From positions 1 through 64,000 of the forward strand of contig CAZRBG010000033.1 of NCBI GenBank assembly GCA_964598225.1: DNA of 64,000 nt. The letters run 5' to 3'. Under the pieces are notes generated by a model. It saw nothing but the letters and a program-made list of their open reading frames with translations. It was not told the origin of the DNA and made no database searches. Position numbers and translations under genes: made by a program. This stretch comes from SG8-4 sp964598225. GTDB taxonomy: Bacteria; Planctomycetota; Phycisphaerae; Sedimentisphaerales; Anaerobacaceae. Positions 1 through 8,755 of this stretch are shown piece by piece. The stretch's first letter is position 1, and the number at the start of each line of letters is the position of its first letter.

Positions 1-853
1 AAATACTGAGTTTAACACAGTTTTCCCCACCGAAACGAGTTATAACTCGAGCTTCTTCGTGGGAATCCTCTACGCTGGCCAAGTCCTTGAGGTAGACCAG
101 TCCCTGATCACTGTGAGCGACTACGATATTTCGTATTTCCTCGAGCGATTCAAATTCACCCATCGTTCGGGCGATTATCTCTCTCGACTCCACCGTAACC
201 CTGCCGGCAAACATCTCCTTATTTTCTTCATAAAGCGTTTTGGCAATGCCGGAAGGACTCAAGCCGTAAGCCAGCATTCTGGATGGGTCAAGGTGGACGC
301 GAATCTCTCTTTCAAGACCGCCGACAATTTCCACACCCGCTGTACCCGGCACGGTTACAATTCTGTCCTGTAACCAGTTGTCGCACCAGTCCCGAAGCCA
401 GACGAGGTCTCTTTTCTGCGATGAGACCGTAACCTGCATAACCGGAAGCTGCGAAGGGTCCGCTTTAATGATTACCGGCGGATCCATATCAGCAGGCAGC
501 TCTCTGGCAATGCGTCCCATCGCGGTTATCACATCCTGGTAGGCTTCTTCGACATCAACACCATACTCGAAATTGACAAGCAGTGTGTACATCCCCTCGA
601 TGCTCGAAGATTCGAGATAATCGAGATTATCCACGGTTGACAACACTCTTTCAATCGGGTCAGCCACGTTTTTGTCAATATCTTCCGGAGTCGCTCCGCG
701 CCACCAGATATGGATTTTTATCATCGGATAAATGATTTCCGGCAGGTAGTCCACATCAAGCTGCCTGAGAGAAAACAGGCCGACCACAAATACCGCTATC
801 GCAATGACAGAAGCACCTATCGGCCTTAACAATGTTGATTTCGTGATATTCAT
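1..853 (-). CDS. RND-family efflux pump inner-membrane subunit, partial (C-terminal part lies outside the window)
   Basis: An open frame runs from an ATG at 851-853 leftward off the window with no stop. The translation starts with MNITKSTLLRPIGASVIA, a first membrane helix, then RQLDVDYLPEI and WWRGATPEDIDKNV, followed by a porter-domain stretch including EIVGGLEREIRVHLDP. This is the normal N-terminus of AcrB/CzcA/MdtB-like resistance-nodulation-division pumps, which use the proton gradient to push substrates through a periplasmic adaptor and TolC. About 284 of an expected ~1030 residues are visible. It lies downstream of the adaptor and TolC genes on the same strand, so it completes a tripartite pump. 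The 367-bp spacer before it is unusually long for such an operon. The substrate cannot be read from this part; the ArsR gene at the head of the operon hints at metals or metalloids. Confidence 0.9.
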   Translation of the reverse strand, partial: MNITKSTLLRPIGASVIAIAVFVVGLFSLRQLDVDYLPEIIYPMIKIHIWWRGATPEDIDKNVADPIERVLSTVDNLDYLESSSIEGMYTLLVNFEYGVDVEEAYQDVITAMGRIARELPADMDPPVIIKADPSQLPVMQVTVSSQKRDLVWLRDWCDNWLQDRIVTVPGTAGVEIVGGLEREIRVHLDPSRMLAYGLSPSGIAKTLYEENKEMFAGRVTVESREIIARTMGEFESLEEIRNIVVAHSDQGLVYLKDLASVEDSHEEARVITRFGGENCVKLSI

Positions 854-1220
854 TTTTTACGTCTAAAGTGCGACCATTTCTGTGTTATTCTTTTCGCCTT
901 TTTTGGCCTTAACCATTGTTTTGGGACTTTTCCTTCTTATACATTGCTATCTTTGCCGCAACATTGAATATTTTCGTCATTTTTTTACTCCTATAGATTG
1001 GCTTGGCTCTTTAGCAGTCCACTCAAATATTCTTTCAATGGATGTCCCCATAATGATCACGAATACAATCGTTAAAGCAAGCCTGGAAACCATAAATTTA
1101 TCATTATAGCTGTTGCGTTCATATTTCTAACCTTACCTCGGACTTGTACTGCTCCCCATTAAGAAATAGCTAAAAGTATGGTAGTATTTCTTAACGGAGG
1201 TAACAGTTATGGGCCTGAAG
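854..1220 (-). other. Spacer between adaptor and pump genes with two possible overlapping mini-ORFs
   Basis: No recognisable gene fills these 367 bases. On the minus strand 1093-977 encodes a 38-residue peptide beginning MVSRLALTIVFVIIMGTS, which looks like one membrane helix. Its stop overlaps (ATGA) the ATG of a 23-residue ORF at 980-909, which is preceded by TAGGAGT at good ribosome-binding spacing. These may be small membrane proteins of the efflux operon, or leftovers of a decayed gene. Codon evidence is too short to decide. Confidence 0.3.
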
Positions 1221-2300
1221 TCACATTTTTTTACCCTCATCTCCGATGACTTTCACGGCAGCGCCGTTTTTGAGTTTTTCATTGCCTTCGATGACGACCA
1301 TTTCACCCGGCTTTATTCCTTCCAATACCTGCACCATCAGATTTTTTTCAAGTCCGAGTTTGAGTTTTCTGGCTTCGGCCTTTGCATTGCCAATTACAAA
1401 GGCAGTCGGCTCATTTTCATTGTTCAATACAATCGCTTTATCTGGAATCAAAACAGCATTATCCACCGTTTCCAGCACAAGCCGTATGCGGGCAAACATT
1501 CCCGGCAATAGTGTAATATCATCGTTATAGATGAGTACCGCTTCGGTTGTTCGTGTTCTTGTCTGGCGGTTCAGTTCCGGGTAAATCCTTGTAATTTCGC
1601 CTTTTAACCGCTGCCCGGGATAAGCTTGCACTTCAACTTCGACCGGCATCCCTTTATGGACAATTGCCGCCTGTGATTCAGGAATCGCAAACTCAATAAC
1701 AGTACTGTTAGGATCGTAAATCTCGACAAGGCCTTCACGAGGAGCGACATAATAGCCATCCGTAACAAAAATCTTTGAAACCACCCCATCCCATGGTGCT
1801 TCTATCTCATAATCCTCTACGCTTTCCAACGCTTTACTAAGTTCGGCCTTTGCCCGCGAAACCTTTAAGTTTGCCGTTTCCAGTTCTTCCGCCGCAATCG
1901 CACCGCTCTCAACGAGTTTCGTAATTCGCTTGAATTCTTCCTGTTCCCGGACCAGAGAATCCCGAGCCGCTTCCACCAAAGCATCTGCCGCCTTTTTACG
2001 CCCGATGGCAAGGAGCACTTGTCCGGCTTTGACCTTGTCTCCTTCGCGAACCTGGCATTGCATAATCGGTCCTTCCGCCGGAGAGCCCATTCTTGCAACC
2101 TTGGTCGCCGTAACCGATCCGGTAAGCTCCAGCGTCTTTGAAATACTGCCTTCAACTGCCGGTATTACTTTTACAGCAGGCAGTTTCTTAGACTTTCCCG
2201 ACTGCCCCCCCTCGTTCTGCTTTTTGCTCCCTGAGAAAAGCACAGTCGCAGCCACAATTGCAGCGACAATTATTGTTATAGTTAATAATAGCTTTTTCAC
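1221..2300 (-). CDS. RND efflux periplasmic adaptor (membrane fusion protein, HlyD/AcrA type)
   Basis: This 359-residue protein bridges an RND pump and a TolC channel. The N-terminus MKKLLLTITIIVAAIVAATV is a single anchor or signal helix. A lipoyl/barrel-sandwich half follows (GDKVKAGQVLLAIG), then an alpha-hairpin rich in Glu, Ala and Lys (about residues 110-155). The second lipoyl half contains EIEAPWDGVVSKIFVTDG, and beta-barrel and membrane-proximal domains contain EITRIYPELNRQTRTRT. This is the standard order for the family and the length is normal. The GTG start overlaps the stop of the tolC-type gene by four bases, indicating translational coupling. It most resembles adaptors of AcrA/MexA and metal-efflux types; the substrate is not determinable. 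Confidence 0.9.
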   Translation of the reverse strand: MKKLLLTITIIVAAIVAATVLFSGSKKQNEGGQSGKSKKLPAVKVIPAVEGSISKTLELTGSVTATKVARMGSPAEGPIMQCQVREGDKVKAGQVLLAIGRKKAADALVEAARDSLVREQEEFKRITKLVESGAIAAEELETANLKVSRAKAELSKALESVEDYEIEAPWDGVVSKIFVTDGYYVAPREGLVEIYDPNSTVIEFAIPESQAAIVHKGMPVEVEVQAYPGQRLKGEITRIYPELNRQTRTRTTEAVLIYNDDITLLPGMFARIRLVLETVDNAVLIPDKAIVLNNENEPTAFVIGNAKAEARKLKLGLEKNLMVQVLEGIKPGEMVVIEGNEKLKNGAAVKVIGDEGKKM

Positions 2301-3718
2301 AATTTCTCTCCAACCGCAAGGTGTAATTGAGCAACTGCTATATTGTAATCTGCCGAAGCTCTGTAGAAACTGGTCTGCGACTCCAGCAACGCTGCCTGGG
2401 CATCAAGGACATCGACAATGGCGCCCTTGCCCAATTCATATTTTTCTCGTTCTATCCGTAAGGATTCGTCAGCCTGTTCGACCACCTTCTGTATGGCATC
2501 AATGCGCTGCTGCGAGGACTCAATGTTCAGCAAGGCTATCTCAACGTCCAGGCGAATCTGGAGTTCAAGCTTGCGAAGTCTTTCCCGTTCAGCGGCAAGT
2601 TTTGCTCGCTGCTCTGCAACTTTAGCATCCACCCGTCCGCCTTCATAGATGGGAATTGTAGCCGAAATGCCGATGCGGCCGATGTCATCGATTTCCTTAC
2701 CCTCGCCAAAAGTCGGTCCCACGGCCCATCTTTCACCGTAAGACCCCGCCAAAAAAACGCTCGGCCGGAGACCAGCCCGTGCCACATCCACCTTCCGAGC
2801 TTGCGCCTCAAGAGCTGACTTCGCTGCGAGGTAGTCGTCACGCTGTTCCCAGGCTGACGCCAAGGCCGTCTGGAAATCTGCAACTGCCGTGTCATGTTTC
2901 GATGTCACGTCCCCTTGCGGAAAGGGCGGTTTATCGACCCCCGAGACAGCAGGGGGCAGACCAAGCAGGTTTACCCAGGCACGGTGCTGGATGGCTAATA
3001 CATTTTCCTCTCGTACGAATCGCTGCTCGATGTCCGCCAGTCGCACGTTCGTACGCAGCCTGTCCACCTCGGCGGCCTTCTGCGCAGCCACCAGTGCATC
3101 CACACGTTTTAAGTGTTCCTGGAGCACGTGACGGGAGAACTCGAGAGACTCGACGACGCGCTGCTGAGCCAGGATGCTGAAGAACATGCTGGAAACGTTG
3201 AAAATCAGCTCTTCCCGGCTGCGGACCAAAAGGTGGTTTGCAGAATTGCGCAGCAGTTCCGCCGCCTTAACCTGGTTGACCAGTCGCCCTCCGGTAAACA
3301 ACGGCAAAGACAGTACAATATCGCCGGAGATAATATCTCTGCTTAAGATACTAGGATCGCCCGGCTGGCGTATCGGCAACAGCCTTTGCTCATCAAGGTG
3401 GTGCACATATCCGCCCGCTATCCCAAGATTTGGAAGTCTTTCCGCCTTAGCGAAGTCAAGCTCAGCCTGCGCCGCCGCAGCATCCCACCCCGTAGCCAGC
3501 ACATCCGGATTGTTGGCCAGGGCGATGCCAATAGCCTCGTCCAGGCTGATCGGTCCCTGGATCGGCGGCGCTGTTTTTGCTTGTGAATATCCGCGTGCCG
3601 GTTGTTGCTGCTGTTCGTTAGCCGTCATCTCTGCATAGGGATCGGTCCGGTTTGTCAGCGTACAGCCGGAGACAAACAAAGCCAAGGCAACCAAACAGTA
3701 TGTTCCTTTTACAAGCAT
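2297..3718 (-). CDS. TolC-family outer membrane efflux lipoprotein
   Basis: A 473-residue outer membrane factor. The N-terminus is a lipoprotein signal ending in LFVSGC, so Cys19 is probably acylated. Two repeated OEP modules follow: EAIGIALANNPDVLATGWDA in the first half, and SATIPIYEGGRVDAKVAEQ with long heptad-rich helices in the second. It would form the trimeric outer-membrane channel of the tripartite pump together with the adjacent adaptor and RND genes. The ATG start lies ten bases inside the end of the upstream MtrA-like gene, so the two are co-transcribed. Confidence 0.93.
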   Translation of the reverse strand: MLVKGTYCLVALALFVSGCTLTNRTDPYAEMTANEQQQQPARGYSQAKTAPPIQGPISLDEAIGIALANNPDVLATGWDAAAAQAELDFAKAERLPNLGIAGGYVHHLDEQRLLPIRQPGDPSILSRDIISGDIVLSLPLFTGGRLVNQVKAAELLRNSANHLLVRSREELIFNVSSMFFSILAQQRVVESLEFSRHVLQEHLKRVDALVAAQKAAEVDRLRTNVRLADIEQRFVREENVLAIQHRAWVNLLGLPPAVSGVDKPPFPQGDVTSKHDTAVADFQTALASAWEQRDDYLAAKSALEAQARKVDVARAGLRPSVFLAGSYGERWAVGPTFGEGKEIDDIGRIGISATIPIYEGGRVDAKVAEQRAKLAAERERLRKLELQIRLDVEIALLNIESSQQRIDAIQKVVEQADESLRIEREKYELGKGAIVDVLDAQAALLESQTSFYRASADYNIAVAQLHLAVGEKL

Positions 3719-4440
3719 TTCTCCTCGCCTTTGTCCTTCCCGGCATCGAGCTGTCCGGTTCCGTGGTCTGATTTCCGGATACGTTCAATCAAATTCTGAA
3801 TCTTTTCCTTTTGAGCGCGCTCTTCACTGCTTTTGGGTGCGGAAGAGGGCTCCGTGATTTTCCAGGTTATTTTGCCGCTGAGCGGCTCCGCCGGATAGGC
3901 GCCGGGGTCACAGAGCTCGTAGTTTTTGAAAACCGTAGGCTTTTCCTGATAACACGACCAAACGGCCTCGCGTAGAACTTCGGAAGAACCTTCGTCCACA
4001 AGATCTATGAGCGTAATCTGCTTGCGAAATCTCTCCACAAATTCAGGCTGAACGTTAAAGAGATATGGTGTCGGCGCCTCAGTCCCGATAATCCGCTTCT
4101 TTCCGTCCAGTCCTTTCTGAGTCAGCGCCAACAAACTCTCTCCCACAAGATGGCCTGGCGATTCTGGCCCGCAGACAATCAGGTGGCGAATGTTGGGGTT
4201 GGCGACAACATTGCAGATAATCTTCTCGATGCCGATGTTCTCCGTTTGCAGCGTGCCGGACAGAGCAGCTCCGCTCTCAACGCCCACTCTAACTAAGTTT
4301 TCAATATCCGCTGGTGTCTGCTCACGCCTCCAGCGCAGAATGACCACCACCGCCACAGGCGAATAGTCATTGCCCCGGAGGTAACAACCTTCTTCCGGCG
4401 GATAGCCGATTGCAGGTTCGTTTTTTTTAACCTCAGTCAC
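3709..4440 (-). CDS. MtrA-like corrinoid protein (soluble homologue of methyl-H4MPT:CoM methyltransferase subunit A)
   Basis: This 243-residue protein aligns by eye with archaeal MtrA, the corrinoid-carrying subunit of the membrane methyltransferase: LQTENIGIEKI, NPNIRHLIVCG, GHLVGES and ERFRKQITLIDLVDE are all family blocks. His97 in the GHLVGES block occupies the place of the histidine that ligates cobalt in MtrA. Methanogen MtrA carries a C-terminal membrane helix; here the tail is instead highly charged, so the protein is probably soluble. No other Mtr subunits are present. It lies between an ArsP-type permease and the TolC-type gene, with a GTG start four bases after the permease stop. 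I infer a methyl-carrier or corrinoid-binding role linked to efflux or detoxification. The partner methyl donor and acceptor are unknown. Confidence 0.8.
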   Translation of the reverse strand: MTEVKKNEPAIGYPPEEGCYLRGNDYSPVAVVVILRWRREQTPADIENLVRVGVESGAALSGTLQTENIGIEKIICNVVANPNIRHLIVCGPESPGHLVGESLLALTQKGLDGKKRIIGTEAPTPYLFNVQPEFVERFRKQITLIDLVDEGSSEVLREAVWSCYQEKPTVFKNYELCDPGAYPAEPLSGKITWKITEPSSAPKSSEERAQKEKIQNLIERIRKSDHGTGQLDAGKDKGEEKCL

Positions 4441-4444
4441 TAAT

Positions 4445-5920
4445 CTATCCCCAGATAGAACCGAATATTATTCCTGAGATCGTCGCCATGACAATGACAA
4501 GGAATACGAAAACAATGGTCTTCCGAGTCCCCATGACGCTTCGAATTACAAGCATGTTCGGCAAACTCAGTGCCGGGCCGGCCAGCAGCAGCGATAGAGC
4601 CGGGCCTTTGCCCATGCCTGCTCCTAATAATCCCTGGAGGATAGGAACCTCCGTCAGGGTGGCGAAGTACATGAACGCTCCGGCCACCGAGGCGAACAGG
4701 TTCGCCCACAGCGAATTGCCGCCTACGGCACGGGCGACCCATTCCGACGGGATGAGCCCTTCGTGGCCCGGCCTGCCCAAAAACGCTCCCGCAATCAGCA
4801 CCCCGATCAACAACAGCGGCAGGATCTGCTTGGCAAACGTCCACGTCGAGCTGAACCATTCCTCGGCCTCACCACCCGTGGTGCTGGTTGCCCAGGAAAG
4901 GCCGATCACCGCAGCCGAAAACGGGATCATCACCATCATCCCCTCCATGGGAAGAACCAGGGCGAGGACGGCGGTCGGTACCGCCGCGACCAGGATCTTC
5001 CATGCCGGTATGGACAACCAGGCCGTAAGGATCACCGCCAGCACGACAGCGAATACCGCTGTAATGATCCACTTATGGTTCCACACGGTCGCCCACAGTC
5101 CCGGAACCGGCCTACGACTCAGAACATCCCGGGCGGGTATCCGCATTTCCTCGCCGGCCTTCTCTCCATCGGTCAGTTTGACCACGTAAAAACCCGAATC
5201 TTCACCGCCGTGTTCAGGAGCCTTCACAATAGCTGCCCGGAGCATGTTTCCGTCCGCCGTCTCAAAGTAGAAATCATTGGGTGCACCCCAGTTGGCAAAC
5301 ACCAGCACACCGACCATTACGGCAAAAAACAATGCGTTCTGCCAGAGCGGGCGAGAGACCTCCGATTCCGGCATAGCCATCTGGCCGTTTGCCTTCTCCA
5401 ACTCCTCCTTGCGGTAGATGAAGTGCATAATCAGGCCGATGACCACGCTGAATCCAATTGCACCAATTGCACGGGCAATTCCCAGCTCAATTCCTAAAAT
5501 TCGTGCGGTAAGGATGATAGCCAACACATTGATGGCCGGCCCGGAGTAAAGAAACGCCGTTGCAGGTCCTAATCCCGCCCCCATCCTGTGGATTCCGGCG
5601 AACAAGGGTAGTATCGTGCATGAACACACTGCCAGTACCGAGCCTGACACCGCGGCCACTCCATAGGCCAGCACCTTATTTGCTTTGGCCCCCAGATACT
5701 TCATCACCGAAGCCTGGCTGACGAAAACCGCGATGGCTCCTGCAATGAAAAAGGCCGGCACCAGACACAGCAGGACATGTTCCTGAGCGTACCATTTCAC
5801 CAAGTGTAGCGATTCCATTATCGCCTGATCGAACCTCTTGATCCCGACAGGTAAATAAAAACATGCCAGGAATACCGCAACAATCAGTGCTAATTTTTTC
5901 CACTCATGCTTCCAGTTCAT
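4445..5920 (-). CDS. ArsP/DUF318-family permease (predicted metalloid or organometalloid exporter)
   Basis: A 491-residue polytopic membrane protein. Two homologous halves each contain about four helices. The first half holds CSCTILPLFAGIHRMGAG with Cys99 and Cys101 and the signature FLYSGPAINVLAIILTARIL. The second half repeats this as LTEVPILQGLLGAGMGKGPA with LLAGPALSLPNMLVI. A soluble insert of about 100 residues between the halves (around residues 215-290) contains EFRIPAR-like beta segments, seen here as EEMRIPARDVLSRR. Characterised ArsP members export trivalent methylarsenicals; other DUF318 relatives are linked to copper and zinc. The gene follows arsR, so induction by a metal or metalloid is likely. 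Substrate choice among arsenic, methyl-arsenic and other metals is inference. Confidence 0.85.
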   Translation of the reverse strand: MNWKHEWKKLALIVAVFLACFYLPVGIKRFDQAIMESLHLVKWYAQEHVLLCLVPAFFIAGAIAVFVSQASVMKYLGAKANKVLAYGVAAVSGSVLAVCSCTILPLFAGIHRMGAGLGPATAFLYSGPAINVLAIILTARILGIELGIARAIGAIGFSVVIGLIMHFIYRKEELEKANGQMAMPESEVSRPLWQNALFFAVMVGVLVFANWGAPNDFYFETADGNMLRAAIVKAPEHGGEDSGFYVVKLTDGEKAGEEMRIPARDVLSRRPVPGLWATVWNHKWIITAVFAVVLAVILTAWLSIPAWKILVAAVPTAVLALVLPMEGMMVMIPFSAAVIGLSWATSTTGGEAEEWFSSTWTFAKQILPLLLIGVLIAGAFLGRPGHEGLIPSEWVARAVGGNSLWANLFASVAGAFMYFATLTEVPILQGLLGAGMGKGPALSLLLAGPALSLPNMLVIRSVMGTRKTIVFVFLVIVMATISGIIFGSIWG

Positions 5921-6089
5921 AAAACAGATTATCCTAACATATTTGCTTCGCTCTCCATGGGCATGGCCTCAGGTACTCAAACATTTAACAAAATAGGAAT
6001 AGTATATGATTTTTATCTCAGGTTATAGAGCGCTGCCGCGTCGCAGTTTGTATTACCGAACAACAGCTCACCGCTACAGACCACATTCG

Positions 6090-6419
6090 CTAAATAGTCT
6101 TTAGAAGTTCTTCATTTTCCTTCGCCTGCTGCCTTAAGACGTCCGTTATGCACGAAAAGAAATCAAGAATACAAGGGGTCCTGAGCTTATAGATGACCTT
6201 CAGTCCCTCTTTGCGGTATTCCAGGATGCCTGCTCGGACCATTACCGACAGGTGCCGCGAGACGTTCGACCGCTCCGAACCTATGTGATCGGCGATGTCA
6301 CAAACGCATTGCTCGCCGTTCCTGAGAAAATCGACTACTGCAACGCGCAAAGGGTGCCCCACCGCCTTTGCGACCTCAGCCTGCTTTTGATATTGCAGGT
6401 ATTTGTTATGTTGTTGCAT
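6090..6419 (-). CDS. ArsR-family metal-sensing repressor
   Basis: A 109-residue winged-helix regulator: LRVAVVDFLRNGEQCVCDIADHI followed by the recognition helix SNVSRHLSVMVRAG and the wing ILEYRKEGLKVIYKL. Cys38 and Cys40 in the CVCD motif are the classical alpha-3 metal ligands; Cys83 and Cys90 further on could complete a thiolate site. I chose ATG at 6417-6419 rather than a TTG four codons upstream, because the TTGGAG containing that TTG is a well-placed ribosome-binding site for the ATG. It heads the permease/MtrA/efflux operon and is expected to repress it until metal or metalloid binds. Confidence 0.92.
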   Translation of the reverse strand: MQQHNKYLQYQKQAEVAKAVGHPLRVAVVDFLRNGEQCVCDIADHIGSERSNVSRHLSVMVRAGILEYRKEGLKVIYKLRTPCILDFFSCITDVLRQQAKENEELLKTI

Positions 6420-6434
6420 TGCAAACTCCAACTT

Positions 6435-6479
6435 ATATTCCTATATGATAATATACTCACATAACCACAAAAAGTTCAA
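6435..6479 (-). promoter_or_regulatory. arsR promoter with overlapping palindromic operator
   Basis: Reading on the minus strand there is TTGAAC (6479-6474), an 18-base spacer and TATATT (6455-6450). An imperfect palindrome at 6435-6454 (ATATTCCTATATGATAATAT, 14 of 20 positions symmetric) overlaps the -10 element and the expected start of transcription. That is where an ArsR repressor would bind. The leader to the ATG would be about 24 nt. Confidence 0.55.
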
Positions 6480-6525
6480 GCATAAAAAAAACTTTTTTGC
6501 TTTTCCGTCGCAGATGCAGCAGCGG

Positions 6526-7995
6526 CTAATATTTCTTCCTGAATCTTGCGGCTGGGATGTTCATTAATTTGCGGTACTTGGCGACGGTGCGTCTGGCCAG
6601 GCTTTCAATGCCGGCTTCCTGCAGTTTTTTACGTATCTGATCGTCGCTGAGAGGCTTGCTCTTATCTTCCCGGTCTATAATCTCCTGAAGCTTGGCTCTT
6701 ATGGCTTCCCAGCTACGTGCCCTGCCGTTAACGTCCTCACGGCCGCCGCTGAAGAACTTACGCAGCGGCAGTATCCCCTGCGGGCATTGAACGTATTTGC
6801 CGGAAACGGCACGCGAAACGGTAGCAAGATGAACCCCAACCTCGTCGGCGACTTTCGACATCGGCAGCGGCTTCAAATGCTGCTGGCCGAGATCGAAGAA
6901 GTCCTTCTGGAATTTCACCACCGCCTGCGTCACTCTCAGCAGCGTGTTTTTGCGCTGCTCTATCGCATCCATAATCCACTGTGCCGAGCGAAGATTGTTC
7001 TGCAGGAATTTTCTGGTTTTTTCGGCTACCTGAGTGTCCCTTGCCATTCTCGCATAATAGTCGTTGACCTTCAGGTACGGCATATTCGAGTCGGGCAGCC
7101 TGACGGAGTACTCGCCGGTCTCTTCGGACAACTCCACGATCACATCGGGGGTGATAGGATGGTTCTGGTCCCTGCCTATCTGGAGGCCGGGCGAAGTATC
7201 GAGCTTGCTCATGCGCTCGATGGCGCGATTGATCTGCTCCATGCTGCAGTTCATCTTCCTGGCGATTTCGGGCAGATGATTATCAAGAAGCTCGTCCATG
7301 TGCTCGGCTACGAGTCGGGACTCGAAACTCATGTCCTCGCCGCTTTGATCCATCTGGATCAGCAGACATTCCCGCAAGTCTCGCGCGCCGACTCCCGTAG
7401 GCTCCAGTTTCTGCACCAGCTCCAGTGCTTCATTCAAATCGTCAACGCTGAAGTCACCCTTGTCCTTGTTGTGCAACTGCTCCAGCCTGACGGTGAGATA
7501 CCCTCTGCTGTCGATATAGTCTATGATCTTGTCGCCGGCGATCTTCACCGGCTCGTCGGCATCAACCAGGCGCCACTGCTCGCTGAGGTATTCGTGCAGC
7601 GACTGAGGAAGAGCGGCGGTATTCTTGAGCGCTTCGAGTTTCCTGTCCGGCTCATCGGCCCGCACTCGCCGCCGGTAAGGGCCGGCCTCGTCCAGGTAAT
7701 CTCTGAAACTCTCGCCGAGATTACCGAGTCGCTCGAAGTCTTCGGCCTTGTTGCTGTCGGTGCCGACGACCAGGTCCTTTTCGTCTTCTTCTTCCTGGTC
7801 CTGTTGGCGATCTACTACATCCTCCTGGCTGCCGGGCTCGGCCATTTCCAGAACGGGATTGCTGTTAAGCTCCTGCTCGATCCTTTCCTGAAGGGCCATT
7901 ATAGGAAGCTGGAGAATCTCCATAGATTGAATCATGTGCGGAGCGAGCTTCATCCTCTGCTCCATCCGCATCTGACCTCTCATCTCAAGCTTCAT
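6526..7995 (-). CDS. rpoN: RNA polymerase sigma-54 factor
   Basis: A 489-residue RpoN. Region I starts with RMEQRMKLAPHMIQSMEILQ, the Gln-rich activator-interacting segment. An acidic, variable region II follows (EEEDEKDLVVG), then the core-binding domain (SLHEYLSEQWRLV), and region III with the helix-turn-helix VGVHLATVSRAVSGKY. The RpoN box ARRTVAKYRKLMNI sits near the C-terminus and contacts the -24 element. Length and order are normal. It lies 122 bases downstream of recR on the same strand. Its presence implies AAA+ enhancer-binding activators elsewhere in the genome; none is in this window. Confidence 0.97.
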   Translation of the reverse strand: MKLEMRGQMRMEQRMKLAPHMIQSMEILQLPIMALQERIEQELNSNPVLEMAEPGSQEDVVDRQQDQEEEDEKDLVVGTDSNKAEDFERLGNLGESFRDYLDEAGPYRRRVRADEPDRKLEALKNTAALPQSLHEYLSEQWRLVDADEPVKIAGDKIIDYIDSRGYLTVRLEQLHNKDKGDFSVDDLNEALELVQKLEPTGVGARDLRECLLIQMDQSGEDMSFESRLVAEHMDELLDNHLPEIARKMNCSMEQINRAIERMSKLDTSPGLQIGRDQNHPITPDVIVELSEETGEYSVRLPDSNMPYLKVNDYYARMARDTQVAEKTRKFLQNNLRSAQWIMDAIEQRKNTLLRVTQAVVKFQKDFFDLGQQHLKPLPMSKVADEVGVHLATVSRAVSGKYVQCPQGILPLRKFFSGGREDVNGRARSWEAIRAKLQEIIDREDKSKPLSDDQIRKKLQEAGIESLARRTVAKYRKLMNIPAARFRKKY

Positions 7996-8117
7996 AGAAT
8001 CAGCCTCAAACAGAAACCTTTATCTCAGAAATACTACTACCACATCATAGATGACGTGTAGGTTTTCGTCAAGATTCGGATATCAGTTGAGGAAGTTTGC
8101 AGAAACGGCAGAGAAAA

Positions 8118-8723
8118 CTACTCCAATTCCTGCCTTCCGATGATGGCGTCGGTCAGTATCTTCCCGCTGGCAAACTCGATGCTGCTGCCTGTAGGCAGCC
8201 CTCTCGCAAGGCGGGTTATCTTCACGCCGGTATTTCTCAGCAGCGAACTGACGTACAGCGTTGTGCCGTCGCCGGCCATGTTGGGGTTGGTGGCCATTAT
8301 AACTTCTTTTACACCGCCGCCGCGCACCCGCTCGACGAGCTGGTCGATAGTTAGATCGCCGGGCTCAATCCCTTCAAGTGGGGCAATATGGCCGCCAAGA
8401 ACATGGTATACCCATTTGCAGGCGGTGGTCTTCTCGAGGCTTATGACGTCTTTAGGCTGCTCGACGACGCATATAAGCCCCTTATCGCGTTTCGGATCCG
8501 AGCAGATCCGACAAGTTGGCTGCTCCGAGTAGTTATAACAGATCTGACAGCGTTTGATGTTAGTCTTGACGTCGCGAATAGCATCGGCAAGCTTCAAGGC
8601 TTCCTCGGGCCTGGCCTTCAGCACGTGAAAAGCCAGTCGCTCAGCCGTCTTGGCCCCGATCCCCGGCAGCCTGCCGAACTCCTCAATCAACCTGTTCAAA
8701 CTTTCAGTATATTCACCACTCAT
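8118..8723 (-). CDS. recR: Recombination mediator RecR
   Basis: A 201-residue protein with the full RecR order: N-terminal helix-hairpin-helix (LIEEFGRLPGIGAKTAERLAF), a C4 zinc finger (CQICYNYSEQPTCRIC), a Toprim domain starting ICVVEQPKDVISLE, and the C-terminal Walker-like segment near LARGLPTGSSIEFA. RecR works with RecO to load RecA on gapped DNA. It follows dnaX with 32 bases between, the dnaX-recR arrangement common in bacteria. Confidence 0.97.
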   Translation of the reverse strand: MSGEYTESLNRLIEEFGRLPGIGAKTAERLAFHVLKARPEEALKLADAIRDVKTNIKRCQICYNYSEQPTCRICSDPKRDKGLICVVEQPKDVISLEKTTACKWVYHVLGGHIAPLEGIEPGDLTIDQLVERVRGGGVKEVIMATNPNMAGDGTTLYVSSLLRNTGVKITRLARGLPTGSSIEFASGKILTDAIIGRQELE

Positions 8724-8755
8724 ATTTCAACCCAATTCTCATCCAAGTTAATGGA

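Noticed and set aside
882..1109. Plus-strand ORF of 75 codons in the RND spacer
   Set aside because: It overlaps the minus-strand mini-ORFs, has no ribosome-binding site and is AT-driven; no protein family is recognisable.
3709..4440. MtrA-like gene as evidence for methanogenesis or archaeal DNA
   Set aside because: No other Mtr subunit or methanogenesis gene is present, the neighbours are bacterial, and bacterial MtrA relatives exist.
6787..8061. 424-codon plus-strand ORF opposite rpoN
   Set aside because: It is the antisense shadow of the clearly coding rpoN gene (minus), with no domain signals of its own.
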